This document shows positions 23,058 to 33,208 of a stretch of 64,000 bases of DNA, one piece after another. Source of the DNA: Trichuris trichiura (lineage: Eukaryota; Nematoda; Enoplea; Trichinellida; Trichuridae); the NCBI GenBank assembly GCA_037903355.1, contig JBAJFE010000026.1:2790001-2854000 (forward strand), written 5' to 3'. Each line of letters opens with the position of its first letter. Within the stretch, counting starts at the first letter, position 1. A program made the position numbers and the translations under genes. The notes beneath the pieces were generated by a model. The model saw only the letters and a program-made list of their open reading frames with translations, did not search any database and had not been told where the DNA came from.

Positions 23058-23560
23058 CTTAAACGCGGCTGCATGTCACATTGTGTCTAGTGTGCAGGGC
23101 TACTTTAATTCTTCGTAAGCGTAAGTTACTTTCGCAGCATAAGACTTGGTTGGTGAGGCTGGTCACAATGTGCTGCGTGTTCCGCCAAGGCGGAGGATTG
23201 TATAGCTTTTTCCATGGTAGCTCTTGGATTCAGCATCAGTCTGCCCGCGTTCCGCGATTGGGATACTACTATTGTTAGGAATGACTTTTGCATTATTGTA
23301 ACTAGTGAATTTTTTATATGTTCGTTGAATCTATGTTCCAGATTACTGCCTGTTTCCCCAATGTAGACCCCTGAGCAAGCTCATTTGACTGAGCAGACTA
23401 ACCCTGTTTCTTTTGTTTGCTGGGATTTTCGGTTTGTTCTTGCGAAGAATTGACCTGAGATTAGGAAAACTCTTGAAAAAGATTCGGAAACTTAACTGTC
23501 TTCTTAGCTGGACAACTACCCGAAATCTTTTATTGACCATATGTTCCAATGCAGGCTTCG
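23058..23560 (-). pseudogene. PLE GIY-YIG endonuclease region (left arm)
   Basis: The minus translation shows FKSFPNLRSILRKNKPKIPANK and, across frameshifts, the endonuclease start near 23360 and the end block near 23100. It mirrors the plus copy. It has the RT-to-endonuclease linker but no RT core. Confidence 0.7.
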
Positions 23561-23689
23561 CAACCGTGAATTACCCAAACTAAATTTTTTGCACAATCCA
23601 TGTTTAGTTATTCCTTGTGTTGTAGGAGTAGGCGAAAAGATTGTTCGGCCAGGCAGACAATTAGCTTTCCGAGTCTTCTTCAAGAGTTC

Positions 23690-24160
23690 CCCCAATCTTG
23701 TCAATTCTTCGCAAGGATAAAACAAAAATCCCAGCAAACAAAAAAGCAGGGTTTGTCTACTCAGTCAAATGTGCTTGCTCAGGAGTCTACATTGGGGAAA
23801 CAGGCAATACTCTGGAACATAGATTCAACGAACATATAAAAAACTCACTAGTTACAGTGATGCAAAAACCATTCCTAACAATAGTAGTATCCCAATCGCG
23901 AAGCGTGGCAGACTGATGCTGGGTCCAAGAGCTACCGTGGAAAAGGCTATACAATCCTCTGCTGTGGCGGAACACGCTGCACATTGTTACCAGCCTCCAA
24001 CCAAAGGCTTTTGCTATGAAAGTAACTTACGCTTACGAAGAATTAAAGAAGCCCGGCATATTAGACACAGTGTGACAAACAACCGCGACCAAGGAGCGGA
24101 AATAAGTGAACCGTGGACAATTATTGTTACGCACTCCAACTGCTGCTCACTAAACTGATT
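23690..24160 (+). pseudogene. PLE GIY-YIG endonuclease region (right arm)
   Basis: The plus translation gives the SILRKDKTKIPANK linker, then GFVYSVKCACSGVYIGETG (paired VY and YIG strands plus a CxC zinc-type pair), a HRFNEHIKN helix, and after a frameshift AVAEHAAHCYQPP and ESNLRLRRIKEARHIRHS. These are the standard blocks of the PLE C-terminal nuclease domain. One frameshift near 23890 and the missing RT make it defective. Confidence 0.85.
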
Positions 24161-24534
24161 GCATACACAAACGCTTGGAACGAGTGAAGAAATAGAGTAT
24201 CATATATGTGAAACGATAGAACTACACACGCAGACTACTATATATGGAAATATAAGAGAAGAATGGATAAATTTTTCATAGAACAAGGAGTAAACATGAA
24301 ATGGACAAATTTACGTGGTACATGGAAACAACATGAAACGAATTAATATATACGGGACACAAAATTGCAAATGGATATAACACGCACGAAGTAACAATGG
24401 AGAAAAATTCGAAAAATAAATTAATAGGTACATAGTAAGATGATACAATGTGTACGCAACAAGAGATGCAGTCGGCTGACAGACAGAAAAAACTTCAAAC
24501 GAGACTCGTTTTAAACCGTTAAAACCGATTAAAC

Positions 24535-24945
24535 GATATGGTTTGCCAGACCGTGAAGACTTGCGTATAACAACGGTTTGTTGCGGAGTAAAAGCGATAG
24601 ATCAAACGCACAACTGATGGCGATAGCCTGAACTGTCTGGGCTCAGACTTGACGCGTATACATAGCTTTCCACGACTTCTGCCCTGCGTATTCCCATGGA
24701 CCTCAGGTTCTTCAGCCATCGCCTAATCCGTTTACTGGGAGGCAAGCGGCGGGACCGGCGCTAATCCTGACGCTGGCCACCTTTGTGCTAGTTCGTCGAT
24801 GTCAGATTCTCACGCCGATCCAGAGGTCGTGTTCTCTCGTCGCTATCGAGTCCGAGACCTCATGTCGTTCTTTGGGCTGCGATCCCACGGACGGATTTCA
24901 CCCCGCGCTCACTGGGGGGGGGGGGGCTGATGCTACCATCTCTGC
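24535..24945. other. Unidentified insertion in the right PLE arm
   Basis: The left arm continues without a break from CAATCGGTTTT to the GCAAGTGCGAAGTCG block, but the right arm has about 410 extra bases here, including an 11-base G run near 24914. I see no reading frame, terminal repeat or clear target duplication. Confidence 0.5.
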
Positions 24946-24990
24946 CACAAATAGTGACTTTGCACCTGCTAATTACATTAATTTTAGTAC

Positions 24991-25027
24991 CGCTGAGGAC
25001 GGGCCACTCGCAGCCCGAAAGCTACGG
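24991..25027 (+). ncRNA. Hammerhead ribozyme motif, intact core
   Basis: CTGAGGA at 24993-24999, extra C, helix II GGGC/GCCC, loop CACTCGCA, GAAA at 25017-25020, then GCTACGGAAC. Confidence 0.8.
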
Positions 25028-25129
25028 AACTTCATCAAAAGTTTTGTATTTTCAACAGAACATACTGCGTATGAGAAAACAATTCAAACATGAAAACCTA
25101 TGGTCCCGTACCAAAAAGTTATATGCTCA

Positions 25130-25531
25130 AGACCTGCTATAGTCTTTTACTGGCAGTCTGTGAGACGCGCAAGAATGGTTTTTTTCGATATCGCTTCTTT
25201 GTCATATGTAGGCGAGCTGACTAATGTGTCTCGCACCTCGGCGGCGACGCTAAGTCCGAGCCCAGCAACAACGTTTATAAACTTCGATTCATCAGAAACA
25301 AATTGGGAACGTGGAAATCGAACTCAGATACGCGCAAACCATAGCTGAGCATCTCTCTCTCCCAGGGTTCTGGCAATTTAATAGGGATGCTGGCTACAAT
25401 TTCGGAATCTTCTGACGAAGGAAGGCTAGTCTTGTTGGTGCTTCGTACAGTCTTCATAATGTGAGTTAGCAGGTCACTAATATTCGGCCGACGGATAACG
25501 TTTATTAGTGCTTAACGTCACGGCTTTGAAT
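25130..25531. other. No recognisable feature
   Basis: A 60-codon minus frame (25275-25457) has ordinary protein-like composition, but I cannot assign it. Confidence 0.35.
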
Positions 25532-25533
25532 TA

Positions 25534-26249
25534 CAGTAAAAGCTCCTTAATCCGGACGGGTTGGAGCATAGGGTAATTTGGATTACGGAAAAATCCGGAT
25601 TATGGAAGAGGCTTACAGTAGGTCACAGAAAAGCAGGTAATGCAATTTTAGATGTAGGTTCCTGGCATCCACTGCACGATGTCAGTCTCTGCAACTAGGG
25701 AGTTAGCTTGCGAAGGCAGCGAGGTCCGTCTGATTAAGGAAGACGATTGACCAGCGGAAACAAGTTTCTTAAATGGCGTGGACGCTGCACCGCGAAGCGA
25801 CATGGGAAATAGTTCCTGTGAACTTATTTTTCCATATTCGCATATGCCGGCCGACTCTGTTGGTTCGAAAAAAATTGAGTCAACGGCCGATCATTGCGTT
25901 AAATGAAAACAGATTGTAGTTTTATACGACTGAAAAACACCAGGTCTTTGGTCTACATTTCTGTTCGTTTGGGAAAACCTAGGTCTCTAGGTGCCTTGCT
26001 GCAGTCAACTTGTCGGTCGAGATTGGCTCGGCAGAGCCGTAGCTGGTCAGCGCCAATGCTAACGTATACCGAAAGGACCGTTGGCTTGTTGTTTGCTGCC
26101 CTTATAGCCGTTGCCGCCAAGTGACTGTCCGTTTCGCACAGATAGCCTAATTATCTTTAATGTGTACGGTCACTCTATTGTTCTCTTCTAAGAGTCCAGA
26201 TTAGAGAGGGATTCGAATTATTGAGGTTTGGATTAGGGACATTTCACTG
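25534..26249. mobile_element. Pogo-like MITE
   Basis: Begins CAGTAAAAGCTCCTTAATCC and ends GGATTAGGGACATTTCACTG, with TA immediately outside both ends (25532-25533 and 26250-26251). The inverted ends are imperfect, but the CAGT(A/G)AAA...TAATCC pattern is typical of pogo. At 716 bp it encodes no transposase. Confidence 0.75.
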
Positions 26250-26251
26250 TA

Positions 26252-26900
26252 CTAACAAACAACTAGTATCATCAGACGCCCACCCCTACTGTAGCTTTCA
26301 AAAGACATTTTGAGATGTGCGGCCAACTACAGAAAACTGGAAGCCTAAATCAGCTTGCCAGCTACGGACTAAGGAAGTTTGTTAGGTTTGTACAGAAAAC
26401 GTTAGATTAAGAATATGTTAGCTTAGAGTTAAGCTTATGCAGGAAACGAGAACAGGCAAGCTACCCATCTGTCAGGATCACTTGGATGGACACTCCGCAA
26501 GAATCACAAGCTCAGGCATTACTTCGCCGCCCGATTAGATTCAGGCTATTTTTGGTTTACCGCTGCTGACAACAAAAATTAATTGCTGAAATTCGCTGGC
26601 ATAGTCAATGTCTACAAACACAGGATCCTGAACGCAACGCCTCGAACTACTGCTTCATGATGCCATTCCTAAGGTAATATGCTTGTACCAGCTGCTAGAC
26701 GAGGCCCCCGCTGATGACAACAACACGAGGTCGTTGGCCCCACATGGCCTTAACTTAAGATTACCCATGAGGCGACGTGACTGTGGTCCCCTCCTGTTAC
26801 AGAGCCGTGCCCAGGTTTGCAGAAGGTCACCCTGCTTGAGCTCCCTGTCACTGTGCATCATTGCTTCCTTTGACTATTGTCTTTCATAGGTCACTGTCTT
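26252..26900. other. No supported gene; possible upstream LTR sequence
   Basis: No gene is seen. The gypsy LTR that ends at 27094 probably begins somewhere here, but its left end cannot be fixed because the second LTR copy is truncated. Confidence 0.35.
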
Positions 26901-26914
26901 TCCTCAGTTGTTCG

Positions 26915-27094
26915 CCATAATGGGGAGCAGCGACGGTCTACATAAACCGCTGAGGCTGGAATGGTTCAGGTCGCCGAATTAGTCGTGTTCCTATCATACT
27001 ACTACCGCTGCTCTGTACCCTCCATACGAAGTTGACCAGATTGCAATAAAAGGCATATCTGTCGTATATCGTCGCAAGGAGCTCTGCTTCTTCA
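26915..27094 (+). repeat. Ty3/gypsy 5' LTR (3' part)
   Basis: It shares about 165 bp with 29379-29545: TCTACATAAACCGCTGAGGC, CTGCTCTGTAC, CTCCATACGAAGTT, AATAAAA and GTCGCAAGGAGCTCTGCT. It ends in CA about 16 bp before the gag start. The TATA-like and AATAAA signals are where an LTR promoter and poly(A) signal would be. Confidence 0.65.
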
Positions 27095-27110
27095 AGCTAT
27101 CAAGGCCATA

Positions 27111-28470
27111 ATGGATGGAACCAGGGGATCTAAGTTTCCTGACTTGCAGCTGATCCCAGAATTCGATGGTGCAATGAGACAGTCAGTGTCAGAGTAGCTG
27201 GAAAAGGTTGAGTTGATGTGCAAGTTGCGTGGGATCACCAGCATTGCCGATGTAGTACCTTTGCATCTATCGGGCAGCGTCTTCGTCTACCTGGAGTTGA
27301 TGAATGAAGAGAAGAAGGGCGCTGAAGAAATGAAGCGGGCTCTTCTTGCAGCTTTCGCAGTAGACTCATTCGTGGCGTACGGGCAATTCGTTACCAGAAG
27401 ACTGGGCGGTGATGAGTCACCAGATGTCTTCTTGGCTGAACTGTGGAGGCTGGCATCCTTGCTCAGAGACGTGTCAGACAAGGCAATGAAGTGTGCCTTT
27501 GTTGCAGGGTTGCCAGATCACGTGCCACAGCTGTTAGGAGGTGGCTCGCTGCTAGAATACCTGAGCCTCAACCATGTTCCCGCAAGGACATTGGGCAATT
27601 CTTACAGATGGCCGTCCTGGACATGCCAGAGAAGCCTACCTCAGCGTTATGGAAGCGAATTCCAGTCCGCGAGTGGCTATCTCAGCTCAGTGATGCTATG
27701 CCTGCAGTGGGCCGAACCATTTCGCCGGAAGCTGTACTGCGCAGCGGCAGCAGTCGGCTAAGAAAAAGGACACTTCGGGTTCCTGTACTCAAACACGGAA
27801 GTATGACCGATGGAGCCGTGGCGGTAAGTGTGGCAGTAAGGCCTTGCTTCTGGAAAACCGAGCAAGGGAGGCGGCGTGAACTCCAGCGTCCTCCCCCCAG
27901 AGAAAATGATGAATGTGTTACTGGTTACCTGAGTGTCAGTGAATGGGGTGCAGCGCAACGTGCTTGTGGACATGGCCAGCTCGAAATGCATTGTCCACAG
28001 TTGGCGTTGCAAGGGCTGGAAGAAAAGAAGATCAGAATAACAGCAGTGGACAGCAACGAGATGCGGTGTTAGGGTGAAGGTGTCATTCACTTGAAGCCGC
28101 TTGGAGGCTCCGTGGTTCAAGTCGAAGCCATTGTCGTCAACACAAGGCCACTTGGGTTTGGCTTTATACTTGCTATGAATGGAGTAGTAACCTAAGGTGG
28201 CGTGGCCATAGACGATCGCCGCCGTGTAAAGTTTAGAGTACAAACTGAAGTAGCCTGCGCTGTTGCCGATTATGATATCAAAATTGAAGAGCCTGACTTT
28301 ACGGTGACATTTAGTCCGCCGGCACATGGACCGCTCGATGAAAATGGAAGAATGGGGTGGGACCAGAAGCTCTGCAGAACACCGTGGAAGATTACCCTCC
28401 GGCGACTGAAGCAAAGATGAGGATGAGTTCGATGAGGAACTAAATAATTGGATCCAACACGCCTCTGAGC
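27111..28470 (+). pseudogene. Ty3/gypsy gag-protease-pol start remnant
   Basis: The frame opens at ATG 27111. Capsid-like blocks follow: CKLRGITSIADVVPLHLSG, a KRALLAAFAVDSFVAYGQF stretch and FVAGLPDHVPQLL. A stop near 27198 and frameshifts after 27570 break it. The aspartic protease region reads VLVDMAS near 27960-27985 where D-T/S-G is expected, so the catalytic motif is lost. A VVTLGGVAIDD block and an EEL(N)NWI segment that precedes the RT in this family follow, then sequence jumps into a hAT. RT, RNase H and integrase are absent. Confidence 0.75.
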
Positions 28471-29183
28471 AAGGCTTAGCTTCGCCGAGCGAGGACTTGC
28501 GTAATCGGGAAGCGGACATCGCGTACGTTGCAGACTTGTATTTTAAATTTAGTGAGATGAATAAGCAGCTCCAGGAGGGCGACCTGAACTTGATTAAGAC
28601 AAAATTTGTTATCTCTGCGTTCATGTCAAGCCTGCTTTCCTTCAAGCGCAACTTTGCAAGGGGCGAGTTGTCCCAGTTTCAAAGCCTCACCCAAGTGGGA
28701 AACGAAGGTGGGATCTCTGAAGCGGATGTAGAATTGTACTGTGAGCATCTCCAAGCGCTGCACAACGATTTCACACGTCGTTTTCATGACATTCTGTCTA
28801 TGGTGATCCCAGATTGGGCGATCAATCAGCTAACAAATTTAGACGACGAAGAGATCTTGTTTCAAGAAGAGCTGCTGGAGTTGCAGTTGAACGTGGAGTT
28901 GAAGGCCAGGTTGTCACAGGGTTATCAGCAGTTCTGGCTACAGAAAGAAATCCCGGAGTTCTACCCTGGCGTATGGAGTGTGGTAAAAACGTTACTGGTT
29001 TATCTTCCCTCATGGAGTCTAGTGAAGCGCGCGTTTAGTATCGTTACGGATCTACTGACGAAGAAACGCAGTCAGCTGCAAATAGTCAGACACGGCGATC
29101 TGCGTCTGCGAGTTACCTCGATCGAGGCCAACATCGACAGGCTAGTTCAATCGCATCTGGGCGAGCCAAGCAGCTTTCGTTGA
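28466..29183 (+). pseudogene. hAT transposase C-terminal half (ZBED5/SCAND3-like)
   Basis: The open frame shows LRNREADIAYVADLYFKFSE, an MNKQLQ segment, IPEFYPGVW and the C-terminal hAT dimerisation block SWSLVKRAFSIVTDLLTKKR followed by LQIVRHGDLRLRVT. It ends in a natural stop with no internal stops for about 230 codons. The BED finger and first catalytic Asp region are missing. The frame is fused in phase to the end of the gypsy remnant (DEFDEELNNWIQ at 28425-28460), almost certainly by deletion. Confidence 0.8.
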
Positions 29184-29378
29184 TTCCTCGAAAAACGGTT
29201 TGCAGAAATAAATCTGTGCAGATGTAGTTGACGTTCTAGCGTTGCAACCATTTCAGTCAATCAGCGCATTGAAATTGGCCAATCATTGCGCTCGATGTTA
29301 GCCAATCAGAATAGGGGGCCCGGACGCTCGGAAACGTTCTCTGGGGGGCCCAAACGGCCTTCCGCTTGAGAAACACTG
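29184..29378 (+). mobile_element. hAT 3' non-coding end and terminal repeat
   Basis: The sequence from the stop codon to CTTGAGAAACACTG includes two CCAATCA blocks and CGGAAACGTTC. The same segment forms the right end of the MITE at 55052-55497, which identifies this as the family's 3' end. The element end abuts GTCTATAT of the LTR, so insertion was at the LTR's TATA region. Confidence 0.75.
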
Positions 29379-29545
29379 GTCTATATAAACGGCTGAGGCG
29401 GGAATGAGTTGGGTCACCGAGTTGGTAGTGTTCCCGCCGTACCACTGTTGCTGCTCTGTACTCTCCATACGAAGTTAACCAGATTATTTTTTCAATAAAA
29501 GTCATATATCTATCGTATATTGTCGCAAGGGGCTCTGCTGCTACA
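29379..29545 (+). repeat. Ty3/gypsy LTR fragment
   Basis: Matches 26929-27094 from the TATA-like TCTATATAAAC to the terminal CTGCTGCTACA. Its left part is missing where the hAT end abuts. An AATAAAAG signal is at about 29493. Confidence 0.65.
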
Positions 29546-29960
29546 GGTAACTTAAACATTTCACTGGTTGCAAGCAACCAAAAACTTTTGGTACAATCAG
29601 TAACCAACCGTACCAACCAACCAACTAGTGCAGTAACCAACCTTACCCTGATGGCACATCCTGGACCTCAGGCTCTTTGTTGCCTTTTTACAAACGTGAC
29701 AGACATAGCAGTCAAAGCTGGGTCAAACTAGCTTGGAAATGTAGCATGGTAGCCTCTGAATTTTTTTAAAAATTGTAACATGCCCAAATCAAATGTAGTG
29801 CATATGACAAAGAGCTTCTGTCAGTTAAGCGTTTCATCGCCAGCTCGAAGGCCGTAAGTTCACGATTTTTTTAGATCAGGAGCTACTGTCATTTGCTTTT
29901 AATCGAAAACCTGACAGCTGCTCGCTCAGCTGTTTATGCCAGTTGAAGTTCGTGCCCAAT
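29546..29960. other. No recognisable feature
   Basis: CAACCAA-rich imperfect short repeats occur near 29570-29640. No gene is seen. Confidence 0.35.
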
Positions 29961-29964
29961 TTAG

Positions 29965-31226
29965 TACTGACACGAGATGTATTACTGGTGCTGTGAGCAG
30001 TGTGGCCGACGCACTGTCACGGATTCAGGAAGTTCAGATATTCGGCGATGTCCATTGCAGAAGCTCAAGAGCAAGCTGAAGAACTCAAACAATTTACTCT
30101 TTGTATGACATCATTACAACTGCAGATGGTTCCAATATTTCATTCCGGCAGGTAAATCTGGGTTGACGCCTCAGCTGAACAGTCGCGACTGTGCCCTATA
30201 CGCTGCGACGAGAAATCATGGACAGGATTCACCAGCTTTCTTGCTCAAGTGTCCAAGCAACTACTGCGTATTTCACGACCCGCTACTTTTGCCTTTCCAT
30301 TAGAAAAGACTATTATACTTGGACTAGACTGTGCATTGAATGTCAACGTTTCAAAGTTCTCGCCATACGAAGACGTTCCCTGGTACATTTTCGATGCCTG
30401 ATCAGCGCTTCTCGCACATGCATTTTGAAATTATCCAGTTCAATTCATCCGTCCATTCATGTTGGCTAACGATAGTTGGCTAGTTTACCAGATGGCCAGA
30501 AGCAACATCTGTTGCTGACATGTTAGCTGAGACCGTAGAAGAACCTTTCTATTACTTTTGGATCGCACCTTTCGGATGCCCTGAAACAATCACATCTGAT
30601 CAGGGCAAACAATTCGCATGGTCCCTCTTTCAAAAGCTCACGCAACTGTTTGGTATAAAGCTCGCACCATGGCTTTTCGCCCGCACATTAATGGACTTAT
30701 AAAACGTTTTCATCGCCCACTGAAAGCGTCTCTTAGAGGACACCGGAATTTAATATTCACGGAAGTTTTGCACACGGCATGGCCTCAAAGCATCATCAGC
30801 TGATGCTAGTATATACGACAGAACACTACGCTTACCCGCGCAATTCTTCGATCAGAGAAATTATGAGGAAGACCGTGTAAACCTTTTTAGTCACTCCGTT
30901 AGCACAATGCATGACGTCTATCCAATTCCAAATTCGACCCATCTTTCTAATGTGCGCGTTTTCATCAAGCCAGAACTCTTAACTTGTTCACACGTGTTCC
31001 TATGGAATGACATCGTCCGACGACCATTGGACCCTGTCTATGACGGTCCATTCCGCGTCAAATCAGGGCAATTCAAAATTTTTGTCATCGACACAGCTAA
31101 ACGAAACACCTCTGTCAGTAGTGATCAGCTGATATCATCCCACATCGATGACGTTTTAACTCGTGACGCACAGGTTGACACCACCTTGGAGCGTCACCAT
31201 AATGAACATGTCAGAAAGCAGTATCT
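29965..31226 (+). pseudogene. Second Ty3/gypsy pol remnant: RNase H end and integrase
   Basis: SSVADALSRIQ near 30000 is the end of the RNase H region. After frameshifts come an integrase zinc-binding region near 30190-30350 (LCIECQRFK), core blocks PFGCPETITSDQGKQFA (DDE second Asp) and PHINGLIKRFHRPLK (with the catalytic Glu position changed), and a C-terminal YDGPFRV block near 31035. At least three frameshifts break it. This is a different family from the 27-28 kb gag. It ends where a ribozyme foldback begins. Confidence 0.8.
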
Positions 31227-31413
31227 TTTGTTTTCTTTAGTTGTGGACAAGGTCCCGTCAGTCAAGCATGGGTATACCGAAGCTTTCGGGTGTTTGACCG
31301 TCACCTGTCATCAGGGGTTCAACTGACTAACATAGACGGTTAAACACCTGAAGGCTTCTGTAAACCTATCTTTGATTGACGGGACCTTGTCCTTAAATAA
31401 AGGAAACAAAACT
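31227..31413. mobile_element. Hammerhead-bearing foldback at the gypsy remnant's end
   Basis: Arms share TTTTGTTTTCTTTA...GACAAGGTCCCGTCA and its reverse complement. The left arm carries an intact-core hammerhead on minus; the right arm has only the CACCTGAAGGCTTC half. Target duplication not resolved. Confidence 0.65.
31279..31317 (-). ncRNA. Hammerhead ribozyme motif, intact core
   Basis: Read on minus: CTGATGA (31308-31314), extra C, helix II AGGTG/CACCC with four clean pairs and an A-C at the base, a nine-base loop, GAAA (31284-31287), GCTTCGG. The helix II sequence differs completely from most copies yet still pairs. Confidence 0.7.
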
Positions 31414-31728
31414 TGTACTCGTGAGTCTATGGTCCTGTGAAGAAAAACTAAGCGTGTTAAATCTTTTAAACCACTAGCTGACTACGTCTACTATTAGCGT
31501 GGACAATGATGAGGGGATAATGTAGCCAACAGGCTGAATTACGGAGCCAGTTCTCTCTAGCGGCTTGCACACCTAAAGCGCCTTTTGAACGATACAGTAG
31601 ACGCGTGCGCGTCCAGTAATATTAGCTGTTTGTTGGTAATTGAGAGTCGTGATGTTAGTCACTAATAAATGTTTTCCGTCGGTTACAAGCCTATCCGCAC
31701 ACGGTCGCTCTGCATAAATGAAAGCGAA
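31414..31728. other. No recognisable feature
   Basis: No gene or repeat is assignable here. Confidence 0.35.
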
Positions 31729-31730
31729 TA

Positions 31731-32070
31731 CAGTTGAACCTCCAAAGCTGACCACCTCTCTAATTTGACCGAATTTCGACCAGTTGGTTTGTCCGCACGT
31801 TAACAAGCGTAAGGACAACCTCCGTAAATGGGAAGTTGACCACGTTCGTAAGTAGGAAGTTGATCACTTTAGTTGTGACGTGGTATATGGACGCAATGCT
31901 CGTTTATTCTCTGTAAGCTGACCGGTCTGTTGAGTGGACAACTTACTGTCGTTCAACCGCAATTTATTTAGGTGAGCCACTTATACCCACAGCCTTCCTA
32001 TGCTGATCACCTCCTATGTTGACCAGGTTACCCCAGTCTGTTAGGTGGTCAACTTACGGAGGTTCAACTG
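31731..32070. mobile_element. MITE family 'CAGTTGAACCTCC', copy 1
   Basis: Starts CAGTTGAACCTCCAAAGCTG and ends CAACTTACGGAGGTTCAACTG. TA lies on the left; the right flank has CA, probably mutated. Internally it repeats variants of CCTCCGTAAGTTGACC. Related copies are at 43.0 and 61.6 kb. Ends and TA preference suggest a pogo/Tc1-mariner relative. Confidence 0.8.
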
Positions 32071-32159
32071 CAGTACATTCTGTTCCGCAAGATGCCTGCA
32101 CACTTCCTAGGTGTAAAGCAAAAATTGGCAATAATTATTTCCTAAGATATTACAAGAAA

Positions 32160-32785
32160 TGGTTGGCCATGCACTGACAACATGTGTTCTGGACTACCTA
32201 TGATCAGAACTTGAGGATATCCGGAGGACATTTAAAATTAGTGCTTGTCTCGTCTATTTTGTCGAATGAGTCATTCAGCAAAATGTGAACGCAAAACTAG
32301 GAAAAGTGCCTGCCCCGAGACTGTAACTCATCATCTTCTACTATGCAGGTTTTGGGGAACAAGCTAGACGTCTTGGAAATAGGCTGGTTTTCAGCGTTTG
32401 CTTCGAAAGATTCTTGAACCTCCGCGCCATACTCTGTAATGACGATGAAAAAGTACTGTTGGCCGAATGCACTTAGGTAGTTCACAAAATCAAATGTGAT
32501 TGCTCAGCCACACACATTGGGAAAACAGGAAACACCTTAGCACATAGGTACCGGAAGCACTCGAAGTCCCTAATTCAGTACAACAGTGCTGTTAATCAGT
32601 TAAATGACGGGCAATCTGTTATATTACGTGGTCAATCCCTGACGGTGGAACTGTAGGAATCAATGGAATGGGCAGGTCAGGTTTCACTAGTAGCACAACA
32701 TACAGCTGATTGTACATAACAACTACATGCAAAAATCCTCTACAGAGAGGGGTAGTCTATGATTAGAATGATAAAGGGACGCCCT
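32160..32785 (+). pseudogene. PLE RT-end and GIY-YIG fragment
   Basis: KIKCDCSATHIGKTGNTLAH near 32485-32545 is a decayed endonuclease start (YIGETG has become HIGKTG), followed by LRGQSLTVEL. Upstream and downstream sequence matches the better copy at 54.2-54.9 kb. Stops and frameshifts are present. Confidence 0.75.
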
Positions 32786-33012
32786 TTACATAAAATATAA
32801 TTCAAATATTGGCAGAGACAATGGTATAGCAGTGAGTCCTGGATAAACATCACGCAAGCTGCTACCTTTTAAATTAACCACTTACTGCTGGGCAGTGGTT
32901 GTGTACAGCGGACCTTTGGGGACTTAATCACAGCCCCTTCCCACTTTCTTGAATGTTTTGTATTTTTTCGATACTTCACTTTTCCCTCCAAAGAAAAGTT
33001 TTATTATCCTTA
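32786..33012. repeat. PLE 3' flank shared with 54.95-55.05 kb
   Basis: AATATTGGCAGAGACAATGG and neighbouring sequence match 54950-55030. No hammerhead is visible at this end. Confidence 0.5.
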
Positions 33013-33014
33013 TA

Positions 33015-33208
33015 CAACGACCTATAAGAACACCACCTTGTGATAATGACTGGCCCAGTTACACACTTAGTGAGTCTAACTGAGGCAAACGAATTGCTGT
33101 TCAGTTCATATGACTATTAAGTCGAATGCGAGCCTAAGAAGTACCAACTGGGCCAATCATTACCACCCATTATTTAGGTAGGGGGTGTTCTTAAAGGCCG
33201 TTTATTTA
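33015..33208. mobile_element. Short inverted-repeat element (MITE-like)
   Basis: Left end ACGACCTATAAGAACACCAC and right end reverse complement ACGGCCTTTAAGAACACC form terminal inverted repeats. A second paired block (TGGCCCAGTT and AACTGGGCCA) lies inside. No coding content; superfamily unknown. Confidence 0.55.

Larger units (their letters stand above)
22290..25125. mobile_element. Large head-to-head inverted PLE pair
   Basis: The left arm (about 22290-23600, minus) and right arm (about 23610-25125, plus) are reverse complements over most of their length. Each holds the C-terminal half of a PLE frame with GIY-YIG, an AT-rich 3' region and a hammerhead. The right arm is interrupted at about 24535-24945 and then resumes with the ribozyme and full tail. 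A smaller inverted repeat (22686-22730 with 22798-22842) is nested in the left arm around a second hammerhead. Confidence 0.8.

Noticed and set aside
27758..28651. 297-codon open frame on minus
   Set aside because: It is antisense to the gypsy remnant and hAT fragment, which have recognisable protein motifs on plus. No motif is seen on minus.
29376..29420. GGCTGAGGCGGGAATGAG as a hammerhead
   Set aside because: It lacks GAAA and a pairing stem; it is LTR sequence shared with 26.93 kb.
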